NCBI GenBank assembly: GCA_040779335.1
Contig: JBFONV010000003.1
Location: 434,001-498,000, forward strand
Origin: JBFONV01 sp040779335
Lineage (GTDB): Bacteria; Pseudomonadota; Gammaproteobacteria; Enterobacterales; Alteromonadaceae
Reading direction: 5' to 3'
DNA length: 64,000 bases
Numbering within the stretch: position 1 is the stretch's first letter; each line of letters begins with the position of its first letter. The position numbers and the translations under genes were made by a program. The notes beneath the pieces were generated by a model. It was not told the origin of the DNA and ran no database searches. It saw only the letters and a program-made list of their open reading frames with translations. Below are positions 17,948 to 26,468 of this stretch, one piece after another.

Positions 17948-19168
17948 TTATTTAAAATCTAATGCTTTTAAAAATGACTTACCATAGGCCATACCATCAA
18001 GTTTAAAGAGTTCTGCAATTGTTTGTCCTAGGTCGGCGAAAGTCTGCCTTTCACCTAAATTTATTGATTTTATATTATGATGATAAGCTAAAATGGGCAC
18101 GTATTCTCGAGTATGATCATTACCTGGCCACGTAGGATCACAGCCATGGTCAGCGGTTATAAATAAAATATCATCATCACTCATAGCGCTATAAATATCA
18201 TCCATCCGACTATCTAAATACTCTAAGGCTTGCGCATAACCAATCGGATCGCGGCGATGACCATAATCTTGATCGAAATTCACTAAATTGGTAAAAATCA
18301 AACTATTATCTTCTGAATTAGTGATATGACTAATGGTAGCATCAATTAACGCTGGTAATCCTGTTGCCTTAGTTTTAACCGTGATCCCTTGATGGGCAAA
18401 AATATCAGCTATTTTGCCGACGCTGATCACTTTTCCACCAGCAGCCGTTAATTTATCTAACACGGTTTTAGCTGGTGGTAACACGGAATAATCACGTCGG
18501 TTGCCAGTACGAACAAAACTAGTCTCATCTTCACCAACAAATGGTCTGGCGATCACACGACCGATATTTAACTGTTCTTTATCTAGCAAGGCTCTAACGT
18601 GTTCACAATATGTATACAAATTATCTAAACCAAAATGCTCTTCGTGGGCAGCAACCTGAAAAACGCTGTCTGCAGAGGTATAGCAAATGGGTAACCCTGA
18701 TTTTATATGCTCTGTGCCTAATGCCTCGATAATTGTCGTGCCTGATGCATGGCAATTACCCAACAAACCCGTTGTGCCCGTTGCCGTTTTAATTTTTTCT
18801 ATCAGCTCAGCTGAAAAGCTTTCGGTTTTATTGGTAAAATAGCCCCAGTCAAATAGCACGGGGACTCCTGCCATCTCCCAATGGCCGCTTGGCGTATCTT
18901 TGCCGGTACTTATCTCAGCAGCATACCCATAGGCGCCTTTACTCGGCGAGCTTCCTAAAAAAGGAAAACTAGTATTTGACGCCAACTCACACGACCTAAC
19001 CAATCCAAGTGCTGATAATTTTGGCACATTAAAGGCTTTTCCTGAATGCTTAAAATAAGCACTAGCCAAGTTTGCTAATGTATTGGCAGACACGTCACCA
19101 AACTTATCAGCATCAGGAGCATGCCCTATTCCTAAACTATCTATCACTAATACAATTGCGTTCGCCAC
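17948..19168 (-). CDS. deoB: Phosphopentomutase
   Basis: DeoB interconverts (deoxy)ribose 1-phosphate and 5-phosphate, linking the nucleoside phosphorylases to DeoC and the pentose phosphate pathway. The alkaline-phosphatase-fold product shows VLVIDSLGIG with the metal Asp, GKDTPSGHWEMAGVPV with the phospho-acceptor Thr, TSADSVFQ, TGNRRDY, FTNLVNFD and ITADHGCDPTWPG. I choose the GTG at 19168 (406 residues, VANAIVLVID), because it aligns with E. coli DeoB and has AGGA six bases upstream; the frame stays open 18 further codons but that part has no homology I recognise. Confidence 0.94.
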   Translation of the reverse strand: MANAIVLVIDSLGIGHAPDADKFGDVSANTLANLASAYFKHSGKAFNVPKLSALGLVRSCELASNTSFPFLGSSPSKGAYGYAAEISTGKDTPSGHWEMAGVPVLFDWGYFTNKTESFSAELIEKIKTATGTTGLLGNCHASGTTIIEALGTEHIKSGLPICYTSADSVFQVAAHEEHFGLDNLYTYCEHVRALLDKEQLNIGRVIARPFVGEDETSFVRTGNRRDYSVLPPAKTVLDKLTAAGGKVISVGKIADIFAHQGITVKTKATGLPALIDATISHITNSEDNSLIFTNLVNFDQDYGHRRDPIGYAQALEYLDSRMDDIYSAMSDDDILFITADHGCDPTWPGNDHTREYVPILAYHHNIKSINLGERQTFADLGQTIAELFKLDGMAYGKSFLKALDFK

Positions 19169-19549
19169 CTGAATTCCTAACTTAATAAACTGAAAATAAT
19201 AAAAATAAAACCTGACACACAAGTCAAGTTGAAGTAAGGTTACAGTAGCACCAAATTATAGATAATGGCAAACAATAACGCCTAATCAAGCTTATATGTA
19301 ATGTTAGCGCATCTCTTCTGTGCACTAAATATAAGTGTGTAAGTGCAAAGTATTTATTACTGGGCCTGTTAACTAGATAAAGGACAGAAAAATTTGTTAA
19401 ATTAGCGTCAATAAATGTGACCATTTGGTCAGGTTTATGGTAATCTGCGCTACATTATTATTATATTAACAATTTGCTTTCAACGACGTAACTATAGCTA
19501 ATAAAAAAAATAGTTCTACTAACGTGAAAATTTAACAAAGGTCTACGTT
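19169..19549. other. deoB/udk divergent regulatory region
   Basis: This 381-base divergent gap carries a RutR-like palindrome at 19418-19431 and AT-rich promoter-like sequence after it. No credible gene is seen. Both deoB (minus) and udk-nupC (plus) must be transcribed from here. Confidence 0.6.
19416..19433. promoter_or_regulatory. Predicted RutR-like TetR operator (udk/deoB)
   Basis: The central 14 bases TGACC-ATTT-GGTCA form a perfect palindrome identical to the core of the site upstream of cdd. It lies about 117 bases before udk and 250 bases before deoB. E. coli RutR recognises TTGACCA-NN-TGGTCAA, which this matches in the core. Binding by the TetR protein at 32287 is inferred. Confidence 0.75.
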
Positions 19550-20188
19550 TTGCAACCATCCAAACCCACCGTGATTGCGATTACAGGTGCTTCAGCATCA
19601 GGAAAATCACTTTTTGCGCAAACTATATATAATGAGTTGTTACCCGAGCTTGGTGCTCATTGCATTTCAATTGTGAAAGAAGATGCCTATTACAAGGCTC
19701 AAGATCATTTAACGATGGCAGAACGCATAAAAACCAATTATGACCATCCTGATGCTTTTGAACACAGCTTGTTGTGCGACCATATCAATGAACTGGTCAA
19801 CGGCAATGCTATTGAATGTCCGGTGTATTGTTATAAAACACATACCAGAACAAAAGAGACTTTGGCGTTAGCCTCAACCAAAATTATATTAGTAGAGGGT
19901 ATTTTACTATTAAGCAATCAGGCGTTACGCGAAAGTTTTGATATTAAAGTTTATATGGATACACCGTTGGATATTTGTCTGATCAGACGCATCCAACGTG
20001 ACACCGTAGAAAGAGAGCGCAGTATTGATTCAATAACCAAACAATATTTAGAAACGGTTAGACCTATGTATCATCAACATATAGAACCGTCTAAATCATG
20101 GGCAGATTTAGTGATCACCCGTGGTGGTAAAAACAGAATGGCCATCGAAGTCATTAAAGCAAAAATACGGCAATTAACCCGAAAATAA
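19550..20188 (+). CDS. udk: Uridine/cytidine kinase
   Basis: Udk phosphorylates uridine and cytidine to UMP and CMP in pyrimidine salvage. The 212-residue product has the Walker A GASASGKS, the substrate motif KTNYDHPDAFEHSLL, ILVEGILLL (Walker B) and DICLIRRIQRD, and matches E. coli Udk over its full length. The start is a TTG eight bases after AAAGG; no ATG in the frame fits better. It is followed after 18 bases by nupC and should share its mRNA. Confidence 0.94.
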   Translation: MQPSKPTVIAITGASASGKSLFAQTIYNELLPELGAHCISIVKEDAYYKAQDHLTMAERIKTNYDHPDAFEHSLLCDHINELVNGNAIECPVYCYKTHTRTKETLALASTKIILVEGILLLSNQALRESFDIKVYMDTPLDICLIRRIQRDTVERERSIDSITKQYLETVRPMYHQHIEPSKSWADLVITRGGKNRMAIEVIKAKIRQLTRK

Positions 20189-20206
20189 ATAAAATAAGAG
20201 GTTTAT

Positions 20207-21451
20207 ATGGAATTTAGCGCGTTACGCGGCATATTGGGCATTTTCGCCTTATTAGGGGTCGCGTACCTTTGTTCGACAAAGCGTAAAGCTATTAATTATC
20301 GAACAGTTGGCTTTGCATTCGCATTACAATTACTCCTTGGTGCGTTTGTCTTGTATGTGCCTTTTGGTAAAGATGTACTTGAGTCCATATCCAATGGCGT
20401 GCAAAGCGTTATTGATAGTGCCAAAGTCGGTATTGAATTTCTCTTTGGTGGCCTAGGTACAGACGCTATGTTTGGCAATGGTGTTGGTTTTGTCTTCGCC
20501 ATACGTGTATTACCTGTCATTATATTTTTCTCCTCTCTTATTGCCGTACTTTATTATTTAGGCGTCATGCAATGGGTCGTTAAAATCATTGGTGGCGCAC
20601 TGCAAAAATTACTGGGTACCAGTAAACCTGAATCACTCTCAGCAACCGCGAACATATTTGTTGGTCAAACGGAAGCACCGCTTGTTGTCCGTCCTTATAT
20701 TGCTAAAATGTCCCAATCTGAATTATTTGCCATTATGGTTGGCGGTTTAGCGTCTGTTGCCGGTTCTATTTTGGCAGGGTATGCGGGGCTAGGTGTCGAA
20801 CTTAAATATTTAATCGCTGCATCGTTTATGGCCGCCCCGGGTGGCTTGTTAATGGCAAAAATGTTGGTTCCCGAGACCGAGCCAGAAAAAATATCTCTTG
20901 AAGCCGTTGAAATAGACGATGAAGAAGATAAGCCCGCTAACGTCATTGATGCTGCCGCGACTGGGGCCGCATCAGGTCTGAAACTGGCGGTAAATGTTGG
21001 CGCTATGTTACTCGCTTTTATTGCCTTAATTGCCCTACTCAATACCTTAGTCAGTGGATTTGCTGGTATTTTTGGTTTTGAAGGTATTACCATAGAATGG
21101 CTACTAGGCTATGTGTTTGCACCGTTCGCCTTCATTATTGGTGTACCTGTTGATGAAATGCTACAAGCCGGCAGCTTTATCGGCCAAAAAATAGTCGTTA
21201 ATGAGTTTTTTGCCTATGTAAACTTTGTTGAGATCAAAGACACGCTAAGTGTCCAAACCCAAGCTATTATTACTTTTGCTCTGTGTGGTTTCGCGAACCT
21301 ATCGTCTATCGCTATTTTACTTGGTGGTATTGGTTCAATGGCACCCAACAGGAGACACGATATTGCCCGTTTAGGTATGCGTGCTATGTTTGCAGCAACG
21401 TTAGCAAACTTAATGAGTGCTGCGATTGCAGGGGTATTTCTTAGCATATAA
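20207..21451 (+). CDS. nupC: Concentrative nucleoside transporter, NupC/CNT family
   Basis: This inner-membrane permease drives nucleoside uptake with a cation gradient. The 414-residue product shows the CNT motifs NIFVGQTEAPLVVRPYI, GGLASVAGSILAGY, an acidic cytoplasmic loop (IDDEEDKP), PVDEMLQAGSFIGQKIVVNEF and CGFANLSSIAI. About ten hydrophobic segments are visible. It shares a transcript with udk. Together with the TonB receptors it completes a two-membrane route for nucleosides. Whether it couples to protons or sodium is not decidable here. Confidence 0.93.
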   Translation: MEFSALRGILGIFALLGVAYLCSTKRKAINYRTVGFAFALQLLLGAFVLYVPFGKDVLESISNGVQSVIDSAKVGIEFLFGGLGTDAMFGNGVGFVFAIRVLPVIIFFSSLIAVLYYLGVMQWVVKIIGGALQKLLGTSKPESLSATANIFVGQTEAPLVVRPYIAKMSQSELFAIMVGGLASVAGSILAGYAGLGVELKYLIAASFMAAPGGLLMAKMLVPETEPEKISLEAVEIDDEEDKPANVIDAAATGAASGLKLAVNVGAMLLAFIALIALLNTLVSGFAGIFGFEGITIEWLLGYVFAPFAFIIGVPVDEMLQAGSFIGQKIVVNEFFAYVNFVEIKDTLSVQTQAIITFALCGFANLSSIAILLGGIGSMAPNRRHDIARLGMRAMFAATLANLMSAAIAGVFLSI

Positions 21452-21576
21452 AGAAATGCATCGTTTATAAATTACTCACTGTTCCCTTATGACGGATAAG
21501 GCGAATAAAATTGGTTTGATGTTATGTAAATACAAAAAATAAAATTGAAGTTAGTCCCAAAGCGTATCAAAGGTCG

Positions 21577-21594
21577 TTATAAGTAAACTTATAA
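21577..21594. promoter_or_regulatory. Inverted repeat upstream of deoC
   Basis: TTATAAG-TAAA-CTTATAA is a perfect 7-4-7 palindrome ending 50 bases before the deoC start. Its geometry resembles the RutR-like operators but the sequence does not. It could be an operator for another regulator of the deoC-ALDH16 unit; an AT-rich chance palindrome is possible. Confidence 0.35.
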
Positions 21595-21644
21595 AACCTT
21601 AGTTGACACTTTTTTATTAATTACTTTTTTAATTTAGGTGCTTT

Positions 21645-22634
21645 ATGAGCAATAAAAATTTACAAAGCGCACATGCAAACAGCCACGATGAACGAAATCC
21701 TGGTATGCCGTTAGATTTAGGTTTTATCAACGGCATTAACATTAATCGCAGTGCAGTAGAAAGACGTGCAGCCACTATAGGCACAAGACGCACAGTAAAA
21801 AAACAATATCAAGCCGCGTGGTTACTTAAAGCAATAACGTTTATTGATTTGACCACACTCTCAGGTGATGACACGCCAGGTAAAGTGCGTCGTCTTTGTC
21901 AAAAAGCGAAACACCCTGTTCGCACAGATATTCTTGAATCGCTTGGCGTATCAGAACTTAATATTACAACGGGTGCTGTTTGTGTTTATCACAATATGAT
22001 AGATACCGCCGTTAACACGCTAAAAGATACCAATATTCCAGTTGCAGCTGTCTCAACGGGTTTTCCCGCCGGACAATCACCTTTGGCGATAAAATTGTTA
22101 GAAATAAAAGCTTCTGTTGAAGCTGGAGCAACAGAAATAGACATCGTTATTAGCCGTGAAAAAGTACTCACCGGTGACTGGCAGGCTATTTATGAAGAAG
22201 TCAAAGCCTTTCGAGATGCTTGTGGCGATGCTCATATTAAAACGATTTTAGCAACTGGCGAACTTGCCACCCTCACCAACGTAGCGAAGGCAAGTTGGGT
22301 ATGTATGATGGCAGGTGCTGACTTTATCAAAACCAGCACAGGGAAAGAGCCTGTCAACGCCACTTTACCAGTGAGTCTTGTTATGGTACGTGCAATACGA
22401 GAATATTTTGAACTTACTGGTATAAAAATAGGTTACAAACCTGCCGGTGGTATTCAAACGGCAAAACAAGCCATTGAATATATGATTTTAATGAAAGAAG
22501 AATTAGGAAACGAATGGTTACAACCCCATTTATTCCGATTTGGTGCCAGCAGCTTGCTCGGCGATATTGAACGACAACTCGAACATTATGTTACGGGCAG
22601 TTATTCAGCGAATCACCGACATGCTATTAGTTAG
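21645..22634 (+). CDS. deoC: Deoxyribose-phosphate aldolase (long form)
   Basis: DeoC cleaves deoxyribose 5-phosphate to glyceraldehyde 3-phosphate and acetaldehyde. The Schiff-base Lys229 lies in DFIKTSTGK and the second active-site lysine, Lys265, in GYKPAGG; TFIDLTTLSGDDT and VCVYHNMI are further family motifs. At 329 residues it is about 70 longer than E. coli DeoC. The extra N-terminal part with INRSAVERRAATIG resembles the longer DERA type found in animals and some bacteria. It heads a two-gene unit with the ALDH16-type dehydrogenase, which can remove the acetaldehyde. Confidence 0.95.
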   Translation: MSNKNLQSAHANSHDERNPGMPLDLGFINGININRSAVERRAATIGTRRTVKKQYQAAWLLKAITFIDLTTLSGDDTPGKVRRLCQKAKHPVRTDILESLGVSELNITTGAVCVYHNMIDTAVNTLKDTNIPVAAVSTGFPAGQSPLAIKLLEIKASVEAGATEIDIVISREKVLTGDWQAIYEEVKAFRDACGDAHIKTILATGELATLTNVAKASWVCMMAGADFIKTSTGKEPVNATLPVSLVMVRAIREYFELTGIKIGYKPAGGIQTAKQAIEYMILMKEELGNEWLQPHLFRFGASSLLGDIERQLEHYVTGSYSANHRHAIS

Positions 22635-22659
22635 TCACCAATAAAAGAGAGAATTCATT

Positions 22660-25041
22660 ATGTCAATTAAAGAGATTTTTAACACGATGGAATACGGACC
22701 TGCTTCAGAGAGCACCACAGTAGCCCAAGAGTGGTTGAACAAACTTAATAACACCTTTTGCCACTATATTAACGGCCAATGGCAATCACCTGATTCTAAC
22801 AAATACTTTGATTCAGTAAATCCCGCTAATTTAGTCACCATCGCCAAAGTTGCCGATGGTAATGACAAAGACGTAGACGCGGCAGTAAAAGCAGCGAGTA
22901 AAGCACAAAAAAGCTGGTACGCCATTGGCGGCCATGCACGTGCTAAATACCTTTACGCCCTCGCCCGTCAGCTACAAAAACATAGTCGACTATTTGCAGT
23001 ACTAGAAACCCTAGACAATGGCAAACCGATTAGAGAATCACGCGATATTGATATCCCACTAGTGGCTCGTCATTTTTATCACCACGCCGGTTGGGCACAA
23101 ATCATGGACAGCGAATTTCCTGGCTATGAACCACTAGGCGTTGTTGGACAAATCATTCCTTGGAACTTTCCACTATTAATGCTGGCATGGAAAGTAGCCC
23201 CTGCACTTGCTATGGGCAACACAGTAGTTTTAAAACCCGCTGAATTCACCTCGGCAACAGCGGTGTTGTTTGCGCAAATTTGTGATGAGATCAATTTACC
23301 TAAAGGTGTCTTTAACTTAGTGCTTGGTGATGGCAAGGCGGGACAAGCGATCGTTGCGCATGATGATATTGCTAAAATCGCCTTTACCGGTTCAACTGAC
23401 GTTGGCAAGATCATTCGTCAAGCCACCGCTGGTACAGGAAAAAAACTGTCTCTAGAGTTGGGCGGAAAATCTGCGTTTATCGTGTTTGAAGATGCCGACC
23501 TTGATAGTGTTGTTGAAGGCATTGTTGATGCTATTTGGTTTAACCAAGGCCAAGTATGCTGCGCAGGTTCACGCTTATTAATGCAAGAATCTATCGCAGA
23601 GAAGTTGATCAAAAAAATCAAAGTTCGGATGGAAAAACTCGTTATCGGAGATCCATTAGAGAAAAGTATCGACATGGGTGCGGTCATCGACCCGAGTCAA
23701 CTTAATACCATTAAAGAGTTGGTTGCATTGGGGGTATCTGAAGGAGCACAATTGCATCAAGCACCATGTGACATCCCAGAAAACGGCTGCTTTTACCCGC
23801 CAACATTGTTAACAGATGTTGAGCCTGCCTCAACCATATCGCAACAAGAAATATTTGGCCCTGTCTTAGTAGCTATGACCTTTAGAACACCAAGTGAAGC
23901 TGTACAAATCGCTAATAACAGTCGCTATGGTTTAGCTGCGAGCGTTTGGTCAGAAAACATCAACTTAGCCTTAGATGTTGCCCCCAAATTAAAAGCGGGC
24001 TCTATCTGGGTAAATAGCACCAACTTATTTGACGCCTCCGCCGGTTTTGGTGGCTACAGAGAATCTGGCTTTGGCCGCGAAGGTGGCCGAGAAGGTTTAT
24101 TCGAATACATGCAAGAGGCTTGGTTATCTAAGTTATCGACAAAAAATAGTACGAAAAAAGCAGCAAATAAAACAGCGCTAACAGCAGCAGACGTTAATAT
24201 CGATCGCACGGCAAAACTATACATTGGCGGCAAGCAATGTCGCCCTGACAGTGGTTACAGTCTGCCCGCTTATGACGCGCACGGCATTCAAATTGCTGAG
24301 ATCCCAGATGGTAGCAGAAAAGATATTCGTAACGCTGTAGAAGCCGCGAATAAAGCCGTTGGTTGGACAAACACCAGCGCACATAATCGCGCGCAAGTGC
24401 TGTACTTTATCGCTGAAAACCTTGATGCTCGTGCCGATGAATTTGCTAAACGTATTAATCAGTTAACGGCTAAGTCTATCGCAGAGGCGAAAAAGGAAGT
24501 TGAACTTGCAATAAGTCGCATTTTCTCTGCGGCGGCATGGGCTGATAAATACGATGGACAAATACATTCACCACCACAGCGCATTGTTACTTTAGCCATG
24601 AAAGAAGCCATTGGTAACATCGCGATTGTCGCACCCGAGGAAGCCGGGTTTTTAGGAATGATTTCAACCATTATGCCTGCAATAGCTATGGGGAATAGAG
24701 TTATATTCGTGCCCTCTGCTCAAACAGCGCTGCTTGCTACCGATTTTTACCAAATCCTCAATACCTCTGATTTACCGGGCGGCGTGGTCAATATTATCAC
24801 CGGTGATCGCGATGTGTTAACAGACACAATGGCTAAACACTATGATATCGATGGTTTTTGGTACTTTGGTAGTGAGCAAGGAAGTCAATTGGTGGAATTT
24901 GAATCTGCGGCAACCATGAAACGTACTTGGGTCAATTACGGCAAGTATTTTGATTGGTACAATGATGCCCAAATAAATAGCGATTTGTTTTTACGAAAAT
25001 CGGTTGAAATTAAAAATATTTGGGTGCCTTATGGTGCTTAA
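22660..25041 (+). CDS. ALDH16-type two-domain aldehyde dehydrogenase
   Basis: This 793-residue protein has a complete N-terminal aldehyde dehydrogenase domain with IPWNFPLLML, LELGGKS, GQVCCAGSR (catalytic Cys300) and EIFGPV. It is followed from about residue 510 by a second ALDH-like domain (YIGGKQCRP, AHNRAQVLYFIAENL, NIAIVAPEE, MAKHYDIDGFWYFGS). The second half has no catalytic cysteine motif, so it is a pseudo-domain. This is the architecture of ALDH16. Lying 25 bases behind deoC, it probably oxidises the acetaldehyde released by DeoC to acetate; the substrate is inferred from context. A strong terminator follows. Confidence 0.9.
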   Translation: MSIKEIFNTMEYGPASESTTVAQEWLNKLNNTFCHYINGQWQSPDSNKYFDSVNPANLVTIAKVADGNDKDVDAAVKAASKAQKSWYAIGGHARAKYLYALARQLQKHSRLFAVLETLDNGKPIRESRDIDIPLVARHFYHHAGWAQIMDSEFPGYEPLGVVGQIIPWNFPLLMLAWKVAPALAMGNTVVLKPAEFTSATAVLFAQICDEINLPKGVFNLVLGDGKAGQAIVAHDDIAKIAFTGSTDVGKIIRQATAGTGKKLSLELGGKSAFIVFEDADLDSVVEGIVDAIWFNQGQVCCAGSRLLMQESIAEKLIKKIKVRMEKLVIGDPLEKSIDMGAVIDPSQLNTIKELVALGVSEGAQLHQAPCDIPENGCFYPPTLLTDVEPASTISQQEIFGPVLVAMTFRTPSEAVQIANNSRYGLAASVWSENINLALDVAPKLKAGSIWVNSTNLFDASAGFGGYRESGFGREGGREGLFEYMQEAWLSKLSTKNSTKKAANKTALTAADVNIDRTAKLYIGGKQCRPDSGYSLPAYDAHGIQIAEIPDGSRKDIRNAVEAANKAVGWTNTSAHNRAQVLYFIAENLDARADEFAKRINQLTAKSIAEAKKEVELAISRIFSAAAWADKYDGQIHSPPQRIVTLAMKEAIGNIAIVAPEEAGFLGMISTIMPAIAMGNRVIFVPSAQTALLATDFYQILNTSDLPGGVVNIITGDRDVLTDTMAKHYDIDGFWYFGSEQGSQLVEFESAATMKRTWVNYGKYFDWYNDAQINSDLFLRKSVEIKNIWVPYGA

Positions 25042-25056
25042 TTAATATATTCAATG

Positions 25057-25092
25057 GGCTTAACAAACGATAATTGTTAAGCCTTTTTTTTT
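25057..25092 (+). terminator. Terminator after the deoC-ALDH16 unit
   Basis: GGCTTAACAA and TTGTTAAGCC form a perfect ten-base stem with a seven-base loop followed by nine T residues, 15 bases after the stop codon. This is a textbook intrinsic terminator. Confidence 0.93.
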
Positions 25093-25128
25093 AAACTAAT
25101 ATTACCAATAATAACGAATACGTAACTT

Positions 25129-25707
25129 ATGGCCCAACTCTACTTTTATTATTCTTCTATGAATGCGGGTAAATCAACCCATTTACTGCAATCGTCTTAC
25201 AACTATAGAGAAAGAGGATTGCACACTCTTGTTTATACAGCCAAAATTGATGATCGCTTTGCTCAAGGTAAAGTGGCGTCTCGACTTGGTATCGATGCCG
25301 ACGCCAGTCTATTTGATGAACATACTACTATCTATCAAGAGATTGAACGGCAACATCAACAACAAAAAATTGATTGCGTGTTAATTGATGAAGCACAGTT
25401 TTTGAGCAAAGAACAAGTACAGCAATTAACAGACGTTGTTGATTTACTCAAGATCCCAGTATTGGCTTACGGGATCAGAACCGACTTTCTTGGCGAGACA
25501 TTCTCGGGCAGCGCCGCCCTGCTTGCTTGGGCAGACAAACTAGTCGAACTTAAAACCATCTGCCACTGTGGTAAAAAAGCTGGCTTTGTTATTCGTATTG
25601 ATGAGAATGGACAAGCAGCAAAAGCAGGTAAACAGGTTGAAGTTGGTGGTAACGAACGCTATGAATCATTATGCAGACGTCACTTTAAAGAACATGTTTG
25701 GCAATAA
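25129..25707 (+). CDS. tdk: Thymidine kinase
   Basis: Tdk phosphorylates thymidine (and deoxyuridine) for dTTP salvage. The 192-residue product begins with the P-loop region YYSSMNAGKST, has VLIDEAQFL (Walker B), the lasso-domain zinc cysteines CHCGKKA and a later Cys in ESLCRRH, and GFVIRID. It matches the bacterial type II, tetrameric enzyme throughout. It is separated from the deoC-ALDH16 unit by a terminator and so needs its own promoter. It competes with DeoA for thymidine. Confidence 0.95.
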   Translation: MAQLYFYYSSMNAGKSTHLLQSSYNYRERGLHTLVYTAKIDDRFAQGKVASRLGIDADASLFDEHTTIYQEIERQHQQQKIDCVLIDEAQFLSKEQVQQLTDVVDLLKIPVLAYGIRTDFLGETFSGSAALLAWADKLVELKTICHCGKKAGFVIRIDENGQAAKAGKQVEVGGNERYESLCRRHFKEHVWQ

Positions 25708-25828
25708 TTTGCTAGCCTGATTTACTGGCTATATTTGTTGGAAAAAATAAAATAATTTTCTAAGCTAATTCACACAATAAATAGTAATATTTTTAAGTAA
25801 TTAACAACCATTGGTTCAAGGATCACAG

Positions 25829-26455
25829 ATGGCTACCTACGCAAGTGAGCACCCTTTAGTAAAACATAAAGTCAGTTTATTACGAGATAACAATATCTCT
25901 GTTAAAGCGTTTCGCGAGCTGGCAAACGAAATTGCCAGCATACTCATTATCGAGGCTACCACAACATTTCCACTTGAAAACAAACCGCTAACCTGTTGGT
26001 CGGGTAATATCTCTACCCCGATGATTGCTCAAAAGCAACCAACGCTTGTGCCGATATTAAGAGCGGGGATCGGCATGTTAGATGGCGCGTTAAAAATGCT
26101 ACCGTGTGCAAAAATTAGTGTAGTCGGCCTAAAGCGTAACGAAGAAACACTCGCGCCCGAAAGTTATTATGAAAATATAATCAGTGATGTATCGCAGCGC
26201 ACCGCCATTATTATCGACCCTATGCTCGCCACTGGTGGCACAGCAAAATCTACCATAGATTTGCTTAAAGCATCAGGATGTAAACATATAAAAGCGGTAT
26301 TTTTAGTTGCCGCCCCCGAAGGCGTTGAAGTATTAACCTTGGCTCATCCTGATGTCGATTTATACATAGGTGCCCTTGATGAAAGACTCAATGAGCACGG
26401 TTATATACTGCCGGGTTTAGGTGATGCGGGTGACAAGATATTTGGCACCCTGTAA
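25829..26455 (+). CDS. upp: Uracil phosphoribosyltransferase
   Basis: Upp converts uracil and PRPP to UMP. The 208-residue product has VPILRAGIGMLDG, VGLKRNEETL, the PRPP-binding IIIDPMLATGGTA and the C-terminal GLGDAGDKIFGT, identical in layout to E. coli Upp. I place the start at the ATG at 25829 because it is preceded by AAGGA six bases upstream and gives the usual length; a TTG six codons upstream extends the frame only slightly. It is convergent with deoA across 13 bases. Confidence 0.95.
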   Translation: MATYASEHPLVKHKVSLLRDNNISVKAFRELANEIASILIIEATTTFPLENKPLTCWSGNISTPMIAQKQPTLVPILRAGIGMLDGALKMLPCAKISVVGLKRNEETLAPESYYENIISDVSQRTAIIIDPMLATGGTAKSTIDLLKASGCKHIKAVFLVAAPEGVEVLTLAHPDVDLYIGALDERLNEHGYILPGLGDAGDKIFGTL

Positions 26456-26468
26456 GTTACTTTTTAGC

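Noticed and set aside
20695..21093. Minus-strand open frame of 132 codons inside nupC
   Set aside because: It is antisense to the conserved CNT transporter and has the Ala/Ser-rich low-complexity look of a shadow frame.
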